This document shows, one piece after another, positions 15,265-22,058 of a stretch of 23,545 nt of DNA (its first letter is position 1; every line of letters starts with the position of its first letter). Origin of the DNA: JAWXCM01 sp034408745 (GTDB taxonomy: Bacteria > Acidobacteriota > Terriglobia > Bryobacterales > Bryobacteraceae); NCBI GenBank assembly GCA_034408745.1, contig JAWXCM010000214.1, positions 1 to 23,545 on the forward strand, given 5' to 3'. Both the position numbers and the translations under genes were made by a program. The notes beneath the pieces were generated by a model. It searched no databases. It was not told the DNA's origin and was given only the letters and a program-made list of their open reading frames with translations.

Positions 15265-16044
15265 ATGGAGGACGCGGGGCAGAAGTTAAAGAAACGTCGC
15301 GAAGAGCTCGATTTGCGGTATCGTGACGTGGAAGAAGCGAGTAACGTCATAGCCGAGCGCCGCCGCAGCGACGAGTTTACGATCGTGCTCAGCCGGCTTT
15401 CAGAGATCGAAAACCGAAACGCGACACCGTCCATATTTAAGCTCTATTCGCTCTGCGCCATTTACCGTCTCGATTTTGTGGAGGTCCTCGAGTGGTTTGG
15501 GATCGACCTGTCTCTGCTGCCCTCCGATTCCAACGTCGTCACCCCGGGCCGGACCCACACCGTGGAATTTAACGTCGACGTGAACGCAACCGTACCGTTC
15601 CCGCTGGCGCTGGACCCCGGGCTCGACATGCGCAAAACCACGTTTCTAAGCCGCATGATTCAGCGCTGGGGCCGTATGCCGCTGCTTCTGATGAACCAGA
15701 CCGATCCGAGGACCTACCGGTATGCTTACGTAGGTGCTGACGACTGGTCGATGCATCCGATTCTTCAGCCTGGTGCGCTGCTGCTGATTGATGAAACCCG
15801 CCGGCGGATCCAGTCCTCAGGTTGGACGGGCGAGGAAGACCGGCCGATCTATTTTCTTGAGCACCGCGACGGCTACCACCTCGGCTGGTGTACCCAGACG
15901 GACCGCCACATCATCCTGCAGCCCCATCCGTCGTCGGAGAGCCCGGCGAGAATCTTTCAGTATCCGGAAGAGGTCGACATCCTTGGACAGGTGGCGGGAG
16001 TGGCAATGCGGCTCGAGCCACGACGCCGCAAAGGCAAAACCTGA
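15265..16044 (+). CDS. XRE-family helix-turn-helix regulator with degenerate S24-like C-terminal domain
   Basis: A 259-residue DNA-binding regulator. Residues 1-80 form a Cro/CI-type helix-turn-helix: LKKRREELDLRYRDVEEAS, an insert of about ten residues, then LSRLSEIENRNATPSIFKLYSLCAIY. Residues 125-252 look like the LexA/CI (S24) C-terminal fold: YVGADDWSMHPILQPGALLLID (about 155-176) matches the D-x-S-M-x-P-x-I-x-P-G region, and GQVAGVAMRLE the closing strands. The Lys expected for self-cleavage is not seen where G-Y-H-L-G-W-C stands, so it probably senses or dimerises rather than cutting itself. The ATG at 15265 has only a weak AGGGA upstream. It converges with the next minus-strand gene (9 bases apart). 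Target genes are unknown; the inverted repeat at 15108 suggests autoregulation. Confidence 0.85.
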   Translation: MEDAGQKLKKRREELDLRYRDVEEASNVIAERRRSDEFTIVLSRLSEIENRNATPSIFKLYSLCAIYRLDFVEVLEWFGIDLSLLPSDSNVVTPGRTHTVEFNVDVNATVPFPLALDPGLDMRKTTFLSRMIQRWGRMPLLLMNQTDPRTYRYAYVGADDWSMHPILQPGALLLIDETRRRIQSSGWTGEEDRPIYFLEHRDGYHLGWCTQTDRHIILQPHPSSESPARIFQYPEEVDILGQVAGVAMRLEPRRRKGKT

Positions 16045-16053
16045 CGAGGATGC

Positions 16054-16509
16054 CTAGCGCTCCGGATCGGGGCGCTCAATGCGGTTTTGCAGTCGCAACA
16101 ACTCCAGCAGCGCGTCAAACTCAGCCAGAAACAGTCGCCGTTCCGATTCCCGCGCCGAAGCGGGAACAAGGTTGCGGTACGGTGTCAGGCGGAGCCACGT
16201 GTCCACCACGGCTTCGCGTTCCGATATTAAGTCCGCCAGGTACAGATCGAGATCGGCCTTCTGTTGCTCGACATCAAAGCTGAGCCAGGTGGCAAACGAT
16301 TCTTCGTGGCTTTGCTGAATGGCCGCCTGAGCCACTGCCATCCCGTGTGACTGCGCAAACCCGAAGTGCTCGTAGGTGCCGTTAGGGCTCCGCAGAGACG
16401 ACAGATAGATCAGCCGCCCAAAGGTGGACGGTATTTGGGACAGGGTGCGCCGCCACAGATCAGCCGGTGCGCCCCGCTCTAGCGTGAAGTCATTTCCGTC
16501 GGGCTTCAT
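16054..16509 (-). CDS. Conserved-looking hypothetical protein, 151 residues
   Basis: I recognise no named domain. The protein is soluble and mostly helical, without a signal peptide. Distinct parts are LWRRTLSQIPSTFGRLIYLSSLR (about 18-40), YEHFGFAQSHGM (about 46-57), SHEESFATWLSFDVEQQKADLDLYL (about 67-91) and TWLRLTPYRNLVPASARESERRLFLAEFDALLELLRL (about 104-140). It has the feel of a lineage-specific Acidobacteria family; I recall similar proteins but cannot verify this here. The ATG at 16509 is preceded by GGTAGG at a short distance. It shares a divergent upstream region with the micropeptide gene and converges with the XRE regulator, so it may belong to the same functional group. Confidence 0.78.
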   Translation of the reverse strand: MKPDGNDFTLERGAPADLWRRTLSQIPSTFGRLIYLSSLRSPNGTYEHFGFAQSHGMAVAQAAIQQSHEESFATWLSFDVEQQKADLDLYLADLISEREAVVDTWLRLTPYRNLVPASARESERRLFLAEFDALLELLRLQNRIERPDPER

Positions 16510-16589
16510 TGCCTACCAGGGTAAGTTTATCCAACTTGCGCGTGTTTTGCCCAACCTGTTTCGCCGCACTAACCATTTTCTTCCGAAAC

Positions 16590-16605
16590 GTTCTGAAACC
16601 AGAAA
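16590..16605. promoter_or_regulatory. Operator-like element upstream of the micropeptide gene, related to the one at 15108
   Basis: GTTCTG-AAAC-CAGAAA is a near-perfect inverted repeat (5 of 6 pairs) and matches 12 of 16 positions of the core of the 15108-15129 repeat (GTTCTG-AATT-CGGAAC), with the same 4-base centre. It lies about 80 bases before the micropeptide and about 80 bases from the divergent 151-residue gene. A common regulator is inferred only from this resemblance. Confidence 0.3.
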
Positions 16606-16687
16606 ACTTCCAGACGAATCTGCCCCTGCGCCCTGTTTTGTCCGTACTCTGTTTTCGTAGCACCAACCACCAAGGAGACCCAAACCA

Positions 16688-16798
16688 ATGATTAAGAAGA
16701 TCCTGTTCGTCGCCCTGCTCGCGCTGCAGTTCGCCGCCGTCGCCCCGACCGCCAAGGCTGACCTCGAAATGCCCTCGTGCTTTCCCTGCGGCAAGTAG
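16688..16798 (+). CDS. Exported micropeptide with C-terminal CFPC motif
   Basis: A 36-codon gene. It opens with MIKKILFVALLALQF and continues AAVAPTAKA, a complete Sec signal with a basic start, hydrophobic core and A-x-A cleavage site, then only twelve residues, DLEMPSCFPCGK. If cut after AKA, the product would be a 12-residue peptide with a C-x-x-C pair able to form a small disulfide loop. AAGGAG at 16672-16677 stands ten bases before the ATG. Two adjacent stops (TAGTAG) end it. The signal, ribosome site and codon use (mostly G or C in third position) argue for a real gene despite its size. Role unknown: a signalling peptide, metal-binding peptide or toxin-like peptide are possible. It precedes a 7-TM protein by 147 bases; that gap shows no clear terminator or promoter. 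Confidence 0.72.
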   Translation: MIKKILFVALLALQFAAVAPTAKADLEMPSCFPCGK

Positions 16799-16945
16799 TA
16801 GAAGTAAGCTCGGCATACTCGCTGAGAAAAATTTCTGACTGAGGTTCGTGGATTGCCATATCGTGCGGACCTCATCCAACCACTCCGTTTTCATTAACCT
16901 GATTCCAGTGTCGCGCCCCGCTACAGACTGTGGTAATAACGAGAC

Positions 16946-17716
16946 GTGGACGCTTTCTCGCTTAGCTTCGTTGCCCTGCATTGCCTCGGGTTTTCCGTGC
17001 TCGCATTTCGGCTCGTCCGGCTCAGCCTGGCTTCCACCTTTCGCTGGTTCTTCGTCCTTTGTATCTTTGAGCCCGTCCGAATGGGCATCGCCGCGGCATT
17101 CCCTCGAGACACAGACGCATACGGTTATTACTATTTCATAACCCAGCCCCTCGTGTGGATTCTTTATGTTCTGATCACCCTTGAGGTGTTCCAGGGTGCT
17201 TTTGCCGAATTTCCAGGTATTTACAGTCTCAGTCGTAAGGCCTTGACTGGATCTGTCGTGGTAGCCGCCGTGATCGCCGTTGCCACGGTCGGAATCGACT
17301 TCAGCAAGCCGGATGGACCTTATCAGTTCCTTGAGGTTTTTTTGTTGCTGGAACGGACTGTGGTTCTTAGCCTCGTCGTATTCGTGCTGGCGCTGACGCT
17401 TTTGTTGTCCTGGTTTCCGGTGCAACTGAACCGAAATGCCCTCACGCACGTCATCATCTTCTCGCTCTTTTTTGCCGCTAAAGCCGCCATGTTGTTCAGC
17501 CGAAACCTTTTTGGCGTCTCTTTCACCCGCGCCGGCAATATCGGGCTGCTCTGTGCCGTTGTGTTGTGTCTGTGCCTCTGGCTGGTGTTCCTGGTCGAAA
17601 ATAAGGAATCCCGCCTTGTTCGGTCCGGAGTTCCCCACGATCCCGCGAAGGAGGCCCGACTGATGCAACAACTGAACGCACTGAACGAAACTCTGGCCGG
17701 TTCGCTGAGGAAATAG
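16946..17716 (+). CDS. Seven-TM integral membrane protein of unknown function
   Basis: A 256-residue membrane protein with about seven hydrophobic segments (roughly 5-25, 31-50, 62-84, 100-117, 133-157, 167-187, 197-217). A cytosolic-looking tail of about 40 residues follows (ENKESRLVRSG, then EARLMQQLNALNETL), which is amphipathic and could form a short coiled coil like the linker after the membrane part of a histidine kinase. No kinase, ATPase or enzyme motif is present. F-E-P-V-R-M-G and Y-Y-Y-F-I-T-Q-P-L-V are its most distinctive loop pieces. The GTG at 16946 is the likely start; the ribosome site (CGAG) is weak. No family name is recognised. Its place after a micropeptide and before a single-TM helical protein suggests a receptor- or sensor-like role, which is inference. 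Confidence 0.8.
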   Translation: MDAFSLSFVALHCLGFSVLAFRLVRLSLASTFRWFFVLCIFEPVRMGIAAAFPRDTDAYGYYYFITQPLVWILYVLITLEVFQGAFAEFPGIYSLSRKALTGSVVVAAVIAVATVGIDFSKPDGPYQFLEVFLLLERTVVLSLVVFVLALTLLLSWFPVQLNRNALTHVIIFSLFFAAKAAMLFSRNLFGVSFTRAGNIGLLCAVVLCLCLWLVFLVENKESRLVRSGVPHDPAKEARLMQQLNALNETLAGSLRK

Positions 17717-17792
17717 ACTCGAGGGGGTACGAGAACTAAGGGTTCATCTGAGTTGCATTTTGTTTCGCGGGCGGTTATTCTGGAACCCGATT

Positions 17793-18320
17793 ATGCTGAT
17801 TTTTCCGTTGGTCATTGTCGGTCTCCTGCTTTTGGCGGCTTGCTTTGCCGCAACTGTATGGTGGTTCGGCTCCGCTGGCGTCCGAAGCCTGCCGGAAGCT
17901 GACTGGCTGCGATCGTTTTCGGTAGCAAAATACCGACCCATGCTTCGGATGCTGTCCGAAGAGGATTACCGCTGGCTGGCGAGCCAGGGCCTCGACAAGG
18001 GTTCCATTCGCCGCCTCCGTACCGAACGGCGCAAAATCTTCAATACCTACCTTAAGAACCTGGTTCGCGACTTCCACCGGCTCCACCTTGCCGCTCGAAT
18101 GCTCCTGCTGGCCTCGCAGGAAGACCGGCCTGAGATGGCAACGCGGCTGGTGGTAGTCAAGATGGAATTCACCCGCGCCATCTTTCGCGTGCGCTTCGGG
18201 CTTCTGCTGCACGATCTGGGACTCAGCCAGGTGGACGTCACCGGCCTCGTCGCAGGTATCGAAGCGATGCACAAGGATCTGCGCGTGCTCCTGCCAGCTC
18301 CGCAGCACTACGCCGCTTAG
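17793..18320 (+). CDS. Single-TM protein with cytosolic helical domain, unknown function
   Basis: A 175-residue protein with one N-terminal membrane anchor (MLIFPLVIVGLLLLAACFAA) and a soluble, highly charged helical domain. Distinct parts are MLRMLSEEDYRWLASQGLDKGSIRRLRTERRKIF (about 50-83), NTYLKNLVRDFHRLHLAARMLLL (about 84-106) and a second helical half to LLPAPQHYAA. No named domain is recognised; I recall similar E-D-Y-R-W-L...R-R-K-I-F...L-V-R-D-F-x-R-L-H proteins from Acidobacteria but cannot verify it. I chose the ATG at 17793; a TTG at 17760 is in frame and would add 11 residues before the anchor. It follows the 7-TM gene by 76 bases on the same strand and converges with the SDR gene, 9 bases between stops. 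Confidence 0.8.
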   Translation: MLIFPLVIVGLLLLAACFAATVWWFGSAGVRSLPEADWLRSFSVAKYRPMLRMLSEEDYRWLASQGLDKGSIRRLRTERRKIFNTYLKNLVRDFHRLHLAARMLLLASQEDRPEMATRLVVVKMEFTRAIFRVRFGLLLHDLGLSQVDVTGLVAGIEAMHKDLRVLLPAPQHYAA

Positions 18321-18329
18321 TATCTGCCT

Positions 18330-19202
18330 CTATTCGCTCTGCTTAGGCGGGGTTTGCATCAACTCATGCAGCCCCGTCAAATCTCCCAGCGACAGCCGAA
18401 TCCCATCGGCATGGTCGTTGTACGGCTGTAAGCCGACCGCATCCTCACCCGACAGCGTCCGGAACGGCCTTGCGCCAAACGGCAGGTTCATCAAATCGCG
18501 GACCTTGCCCGCTACCTCACCAGGATTCCGGCCCACCTGCTCCATACTCCCAACAAACCAGTCCATGAACCGGCCCGACATGTCGGCGTCCCCGTATGCC
18601 AGGCTCAGTTCTGACCGGTCACCCCCGTTGTCCGCCTTCGCCAGAATGTCGGTCAGGTACTTGCCCGGCTCCACCACCACCGAATCGATCTTCAGGGGCG
18701 CCAGCTCCAGGCGAAGCACCTCCGCGTAACACTCCAGCGCCCATTTCGACGCCGCATACGGAGCCATGTACACAGCAGCGAGTCTCCCGGCAATCGAAGA
18801 GATGTGGATCAGCAAACCGCCGCCTTGCCCACGCATGGACGGCAGCACCGCCTGATTCACCCGAACGCACCCCAGCAGGTTGGTATTCAGCAGAGCCTGC
18901 CACTGGTCCATGCTGAACCCTTCGGTGAGGCCGAACCCAGCGAACCCGGCATTGTTCACCACGCAGTCGATCCGCCCTGCAATCGACAGCGCCTGGCCCA
19001 CGGCAGCTCCAACCGAGTCCTCCGATGTGACATCCAGCTCCAGTACATGGACACCCGGTATTGCGCCCAGCGCGGCAGCGACGACCGAATTGCGATCCGC
19101 CGTGCCGCGCATTGTCGCAAACACGAGATGGCCTTCGGCCGCCAGCAGCTCCACAATCAGCCGCCCAAAGCCTGTCGCTGAGCCCGTGACTAAGGTGTTC
19201 AT
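18330..19202 (-). CDS. Short-chain dehydrogenase/reductase (SDR), classical type
   Basis: A 290-residue NAD(P)-dependent oxidoreductase. Seen: TLVTGSATGFGRLI (about 3-16), the T-G-x-x-x-G-x-G dinucleotide loop; LELDVTSED (about 54-62); CVVNNAGFAGFG (about 84-95), the N-N-A-G motif; HISSIAGR (about 133-140), with the catalytic Ser; and YAASKWALE (about 148-156), the Y-x-x-x-K pair. The C-terminal part is longer than in 250-residue members and could shape a specific substrate pocket. The gene starts one base after the stop of the RraA-like gene (TAAAATG), so it is the second gene of that unit. Substrate unknown. Confidence 0.92.
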   Translation of the reverse strand: MNTLVTGSATGFGRLIVELLAAEGHLVFATMRGTADRNSVVAAALGAIPGVHVLELDVTSEDSVGAAVGQALSIAGRIDCVVNNAGFAGFGLTEGFSMDQWQALLNTNLLGCVRVNQAVLPSMRGQGGGLLIHISSIAGRLAAVYMAPYAASKWALECYAEVLRLELAPLKIDSVVVEPGKYLTDILAKADNGGDRSELSLAYGDADMSGRFMDWFVGSMEQVGRNPGEVAGKVRDLMNLPFGARPFRTLSGEDAVGLQPYNDHADGIRLSLGDLTGLHELMQTPPKQSE

Positions 19203-19203
19203 T

Positions 19204-20070
19204 TTACTTTCCCGATTTGCTCTTGTGGTAGGCGTCGTACTCGTCTTTCAGCGATTTCTCGTGCGGACTACCGTAAATATCGCTCGACTTGTACTTGCCC
19301 TCCCGGAACTTCATCTTCGTCCAGTCATCGTGAATCCTGATGTCGTTCGCTCTGTCCACCACTGCCTGTACCAGTTCGGGCGGAATAAAATTCACGCCTT
19401 CCCGGTCGCCCAGCACCACGTCGCCCGGCATCACCGTCGCGTTCCCGATGCGAACCGGCACGTTGTAGCCCGTCAGCATCACATTGCCGATCGGCGTCGG
19501 GTGCTGACCGCGGTGGTAAACCGGCACCTTCCACTCCGTGATTCCGTCCAGATCCCGCACAGAACCGTCCACGATCAGGCCGCCCGTCACTGTCTTCTCC
19601 CTGATGTAAAACGCAAGGTTGTCGCCGACAAACGTACCGCCCTCCACCTTGCCGAACAGATCCACCACCAGCACGTCGCCCGGCTGCAGCTTGTCGATGA
19701 CCCACTGATTCTGGCCCCCGAAGTAGCCCTTTTGTTTGCCCTCAGAAGTGATGATTTGATTCAGATCGGCGCGAATCGGCATGAACTGCGCGGTCACAAC
19801 CCGGCCCACCAGCTTCTTCTCAGGCACCGTGATCTTGAAGTTGCCCTCGTACTGATTGGTAAAACCCTTGCCTGGAAGCACCGTCCAGACGTCTTCAGAG
19901 GAGTTCTTGCGCATCTCCTCCAGCAGATTATCCGGCACCTTCGGCCGGCCATCCTCGAAACGGCCGAACGGATTTTTGGCCGTAAGCCGCTCCATTTGAG
20001 CCTTGTCGAGCGTGAAAAGCTGCCCGTAAGCAGCCCCGGCACACAGCAGTAATGCGATGGTCCTGAACAT
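19204..20070 (-). CDS. Exported RraA-like family protein (aldolase/methyltransferase-like fold)
   Basis: A 288-residue member of the RraA/HMG-CHA-aldolase superfamily. Known relatives include RNase E inhibitor RraA and 4-hydroxy-4-methyl-2-oxoglutarate aldolases. Seen: signal MFRTIALLLCAGAAYGQ; VGRVVTAQFMPIRADLNQ (about 90-107); LQPGDVLVVDLFGKVEGGTFVGDNLAFYI (about 129-157); GGLIVDGSVRDLDGI (about 164-178), with the R-D signature that binds substrate in aldolases; and VMPGDVVLGDREGVNFIPPEL (about 215-235). The ATG at 20070 is chosen because it gives a signal peptide; upstream codons in frame overlap the divergent rmlD-type gene. Export is unusual next to the cytosolic named members. The SDR gene follows at one base. 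An aldolase or lyase acting with the SDR is plausible but unproven. Confidence 0.88.
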   Translation of the reverse strand: MFRTIALLLCAGAAYGQLFTLDKAQMERLTAKNPFGRFEDGRPKVPDNLLEEMRKNSSEDVWTVLPGKGFTNQYEGNFKITVPEKKLVGRVVTAQFMPIRADLNQIITSEGKQKGYFGGQNQWVIDKLQPGDVLVVDLFGKVEGGTFVGDNLAFYIREKTVTGGLIVDGSVRDLDGITEWKVPVYHRGQHPTPIGNVMLTGYNVPVRIGNATVMPGDVVLGDREGVNFIPPELVQAVVDRANDIRIHDDWTKMKFREGKYKSSDIYGSPHEKSLKDEYDAYHKSKSGK

Positions 20071-20143
20071 ATCAGTCGAGACTCTATCATGCCCGGATCC
20101 GTTGTGGGGGGTATAACGTAGCCCAGGTGTTATCGTGGCGGTA

Positions 20144-21016
20144 ATGGCTGATCGAGTGGTGATATTTGGCCGGGCAGGACAACTCGGCACGGAACTGGTT
20201 CGTTTGTGCACCGAAAGGGGCTGCGTCACGCACGCGTTCGGACGTGGCGATGTGGATGTGACCAACGCGGCGGCCGTGGAAGAACTGGTCATCCGGCACA
20301 CGCCGACGCTGGTCTACAACGCGACAGCCTACAACATGGTCGACGTCGCTGAGCGGGAGCCCGAAGCCGCTTTCGCGGGCAACGTGCTGGCGGTGAGAAA
20401 TCTCTCGATGGCTTGCCGTAACGCCGACGCCAAATTTGTCCATTTCTCCACCGATTACGTTTTCGACGGAGAAACGGACCGCCCATATTCGGAGGACGAC
20501 GAAACTCACCCCCTCGGGGCCTACGCGGTTTCGAAGCTCGCGGGCGAGCTTTTTGCCCGCGCCTACACGCCCGATGCCCTCATCATCCGCACCTGCGGCG
20601 TTTTCGGACTGGCCGGCGTGGGAACAGCGCGAGGCAATTTCGTCGAGACCATGCTCCGGCTTGCCACGCGCCCCGATCCGATCCGCGTGGTCGAAGACTA
20701 TATCGCCTCACCCACTTACGCACCGGAACTGGCGCGCTGTGCGGTAGATCTCGCCACCCTGGGAGCCACCGGTATCTTCCATGTGGGCGGAGGAACTCCC
20801 GTCTCCTGGTTCGATTTTGCCCGCACCATCTTCGAAGAGGCCGGCCTGAACCCCGAACTGCGCCCGACCAATGCCCGGGAGTACCGTACGCCCGCCCGGC
20901 GCCCCCGATTCTCAGCGCTGTCGAATGCCAAAATGGAGCGTCTCGGCGTGGCTCCCGTGATGCCTCTGCGCGACACCGTGCGCGCGTATATGGCTGGCCG
21001 CACCGCCCGGCAGTAA
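20144..21016 (+). CDS. NDP-sugar reductase of the dTDP-4-dehydrorhamnose reductase (RmlD/RfbD) family
   Basis: A 290-residue extended SDR that reduces a 4-keto sugar nucleotide, in the classic case the last step of dTDP-L-rhamnose synthesis. Seen: VVIFGRAGQLGTELVRL (about 5-21), the G-x-x-G-Q-L-G loop; LVYNATAYNMVDVAEREPEAAFAGN (about 56-80); VHFSTDYVFDGETDRPYSEDD (about 101-121); GAYAVSKLAGE (about 126-136), with the Y-x-x-x-K catalytic pair; and IIRTCGVFG (about 147-155). The ATG at 20144 was preferred over a GTG three codons before since residues from M-A-D-R-V-V-I-F-G fit the family. No other rml gene is in the window, so the rhamnose assignment is by family only; reductases of this family also make other deoxysugars. 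Confidence 0.88.
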   Translation: MADRVVIFGRAGQLGTELVRLCTERGCVTHAFGRGDVDVTNAAAVEELVIRHTPTLVYNATAYNMVDVAEREPEAAFAGNVLAVRNLSMACRNADAKFVHFSTDYVFDGETDRPYSEDDETHPLGAYAVSKLAGELFARAYTPDALIIRTCGVFGLAGVGTARGNFVETMLRLATRPDPIRVVEDYIASPTYAPELARCAVDLATLGATGIFHVGGGTPVSWFDFARTIFEEAGLNPELRPTNAREYRTPARRPRFSALSNAKMERLGVAPVMPLRDTVRAYMAGRTARQ

Positions 21017-21029
21017 CGCCCGGCGCGGA

Positions 21030-22022
21030 TTACTGACCGGAGTTGGCGGTGGCGTAGTAGCCCTTGCGAGCCTGGACTTTCATGTCCTTGTTCGCCACCT
21101 TGACCTCGATCCGCCGGAAGGCTCCGTCTCGACTTGAATTTACAGGCGTGTACGCAATCGCGTACTGCGAACGCATTTCATTCTGAATGTCCTCGAAAAT
21201 CTGGTGCAGCGTGTGCTTGCGGTCGACGCGGTACATGCGGCCCCCGGTTTCTTCCGACATGCGGCGCAGCGTGCCTGCTCCACCCCCGCCCCCCAGCATC
21301 CCGTAACCGCGCTCGTCCACATACTCCACGCTGTAGATAATCGCGTCGGCCTTTTGCGCCATCTCAATTGCCTGTTTAATATCGTAATTGCTGCCCACGT
21401 CCACCCCGTCGCTGATGATCACAATCACCTTACGGCCAACCTCGCGCTTCAGCTTGTCGTTGGCCGCCAGGTACACCGCGTCGAACAGGATGGTGCCCTT
21501 GAGCCTCGAGGTCGGCACCGGACCCGGCATTCCCGCGATTCCAGTGAAGGTGGTATTCACCCGCAAATCGTTCATCGCGTTCTTCAGCATCGTCGCCGAA
21601 CTGGTGGAATCCTGGAGCAACTCCGCCTCGGACCCGAAGCTGATCAGAAATGCCATGTCCTTCTGGCGCAACACCTGGGAGAAGAACTGGCTGGCGGCCT
21701 GTCTCTCCACCCCGATCAGGTTCTCCTGACTGCGGCTCACGTCGATCAGCAGCCCAATCGTCAGCGGCAGATCGGTCTCGCGGGCAAAATTGCGAATCGT
21801 CTGCTGCTTGCCGTCCTCGAAGATAGTAAAATCGTCTTTTCCGAGGTTCGGCACCAGCCCGCCGCTCTTGTTTCGGACCGAATACAGGATGCTCACCAGG
21901 TCGACATCTACCTTGATCAGCGCCTCTTCCGGCTGTTCCGGAGGCGCCGCCGCCGGCTTCTTTGGCTGTTGGGAAAAAAGCAGCGCGGCAGACATCGCAA
22001 GCGCAAGCACGACTCGGTTCAT
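21030..22022 (-). CDS. Exported VWA-domain protein, acidobacterial VWFA-related type
   Basis: A 330-residue exported protein of the VWFA-related family typical of Acidobacteria (TIGR03436-like). Seen: signal MNRVVLALAMSAALLFSQQ; a Pro/Ala-rich linker; an N-terminal strand region with VDLVSILYSVRNKSGGLVPNLGKDDFTIFEDGK (about 40-72), the usual opening; and the VWA domain from about 85, with TIGLLIDVSRSQ (D-x-S-x-S metal site, about 87-98), the later VIVIISDGVDVGS (about 193-205) and a glycine-rich loop GMLGGGGGAGTLRRMSEETGG. It ends with the common YAIAYTPVNSSRDGAFRRIEVKV...KGYYA. VWA domains bind partner proteins through a metal ion; the partner here is unknown. The ATG at 22022 gives the signal and is 36 bases from the divergent alkA-type start. 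Confidence 0.93.
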   Translation of the reverse strand: MNRVVLALAMSAALLFSQQPKKPAAAPPEQPEEALIKVDVDLVSILYSVRNKSGGLVPNLGKDDFTIFEDGKQQTIRNFARETDLPLTIGLLIDVSRSQENLIGVERQAASQFFSQVLRQKDMAFLISFGSEAELLQDSTSSATMLKNAMNDLRVNTTFTGIAGMPGPVPTSRLKGTILFDAVYLAANDKLKREVGRKVIVIISDGVDVGSNYDIKQAIEMAQKADAIIYSVEYVDERGYGMLGGGGGAGTLRRMSEETGGRMYRVDRKHTLHQIFEDIQNEMRSQYAIAYTPVNSSRDGAFRRIEVKVANKDMKVQARKGYYATANSGQ

Positions 22023-22033
22023 ACACTGAGAGA

Positions 22034-22049
22034 TGCGCCCGGGGGCGCA
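22034..22049. promoter_or_regulatory. 16-bp inverted repeat in the 36-base divergent gap
   Basis: TGCGCCC-GG-GGGCGCA has perfect 7-bp arms and a 2-base centre, and fills nearly half of the gap between the VWA and DNA-glycosylase starts. It could be an operator acting on both genes or a GC-rich hairpin in their leaders. No promoter elements fit in the gap, so promoters must overlap the genes. Confidence 0.4.
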
Positions 22050-22058
22050 CAGGGTTGC

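Noticed and set aside
16490..17671. Minus-strand open frame of 393 codons opposite the micropeptide and 7-TM genes
   Set aside because: Product is Gln/Glu/Arg-rich low-complexity as expected from antisense of hydrophobic codons. The plus strand gives coherent membrane segments and a signal peptide.
18880..20052. Plus-strand open frame of 390 codons opposite the SDR and RraA-like genes
   Set aside because: It crosses two well-supported minus-strand genes; the product is His/Arg-rich without motifs.
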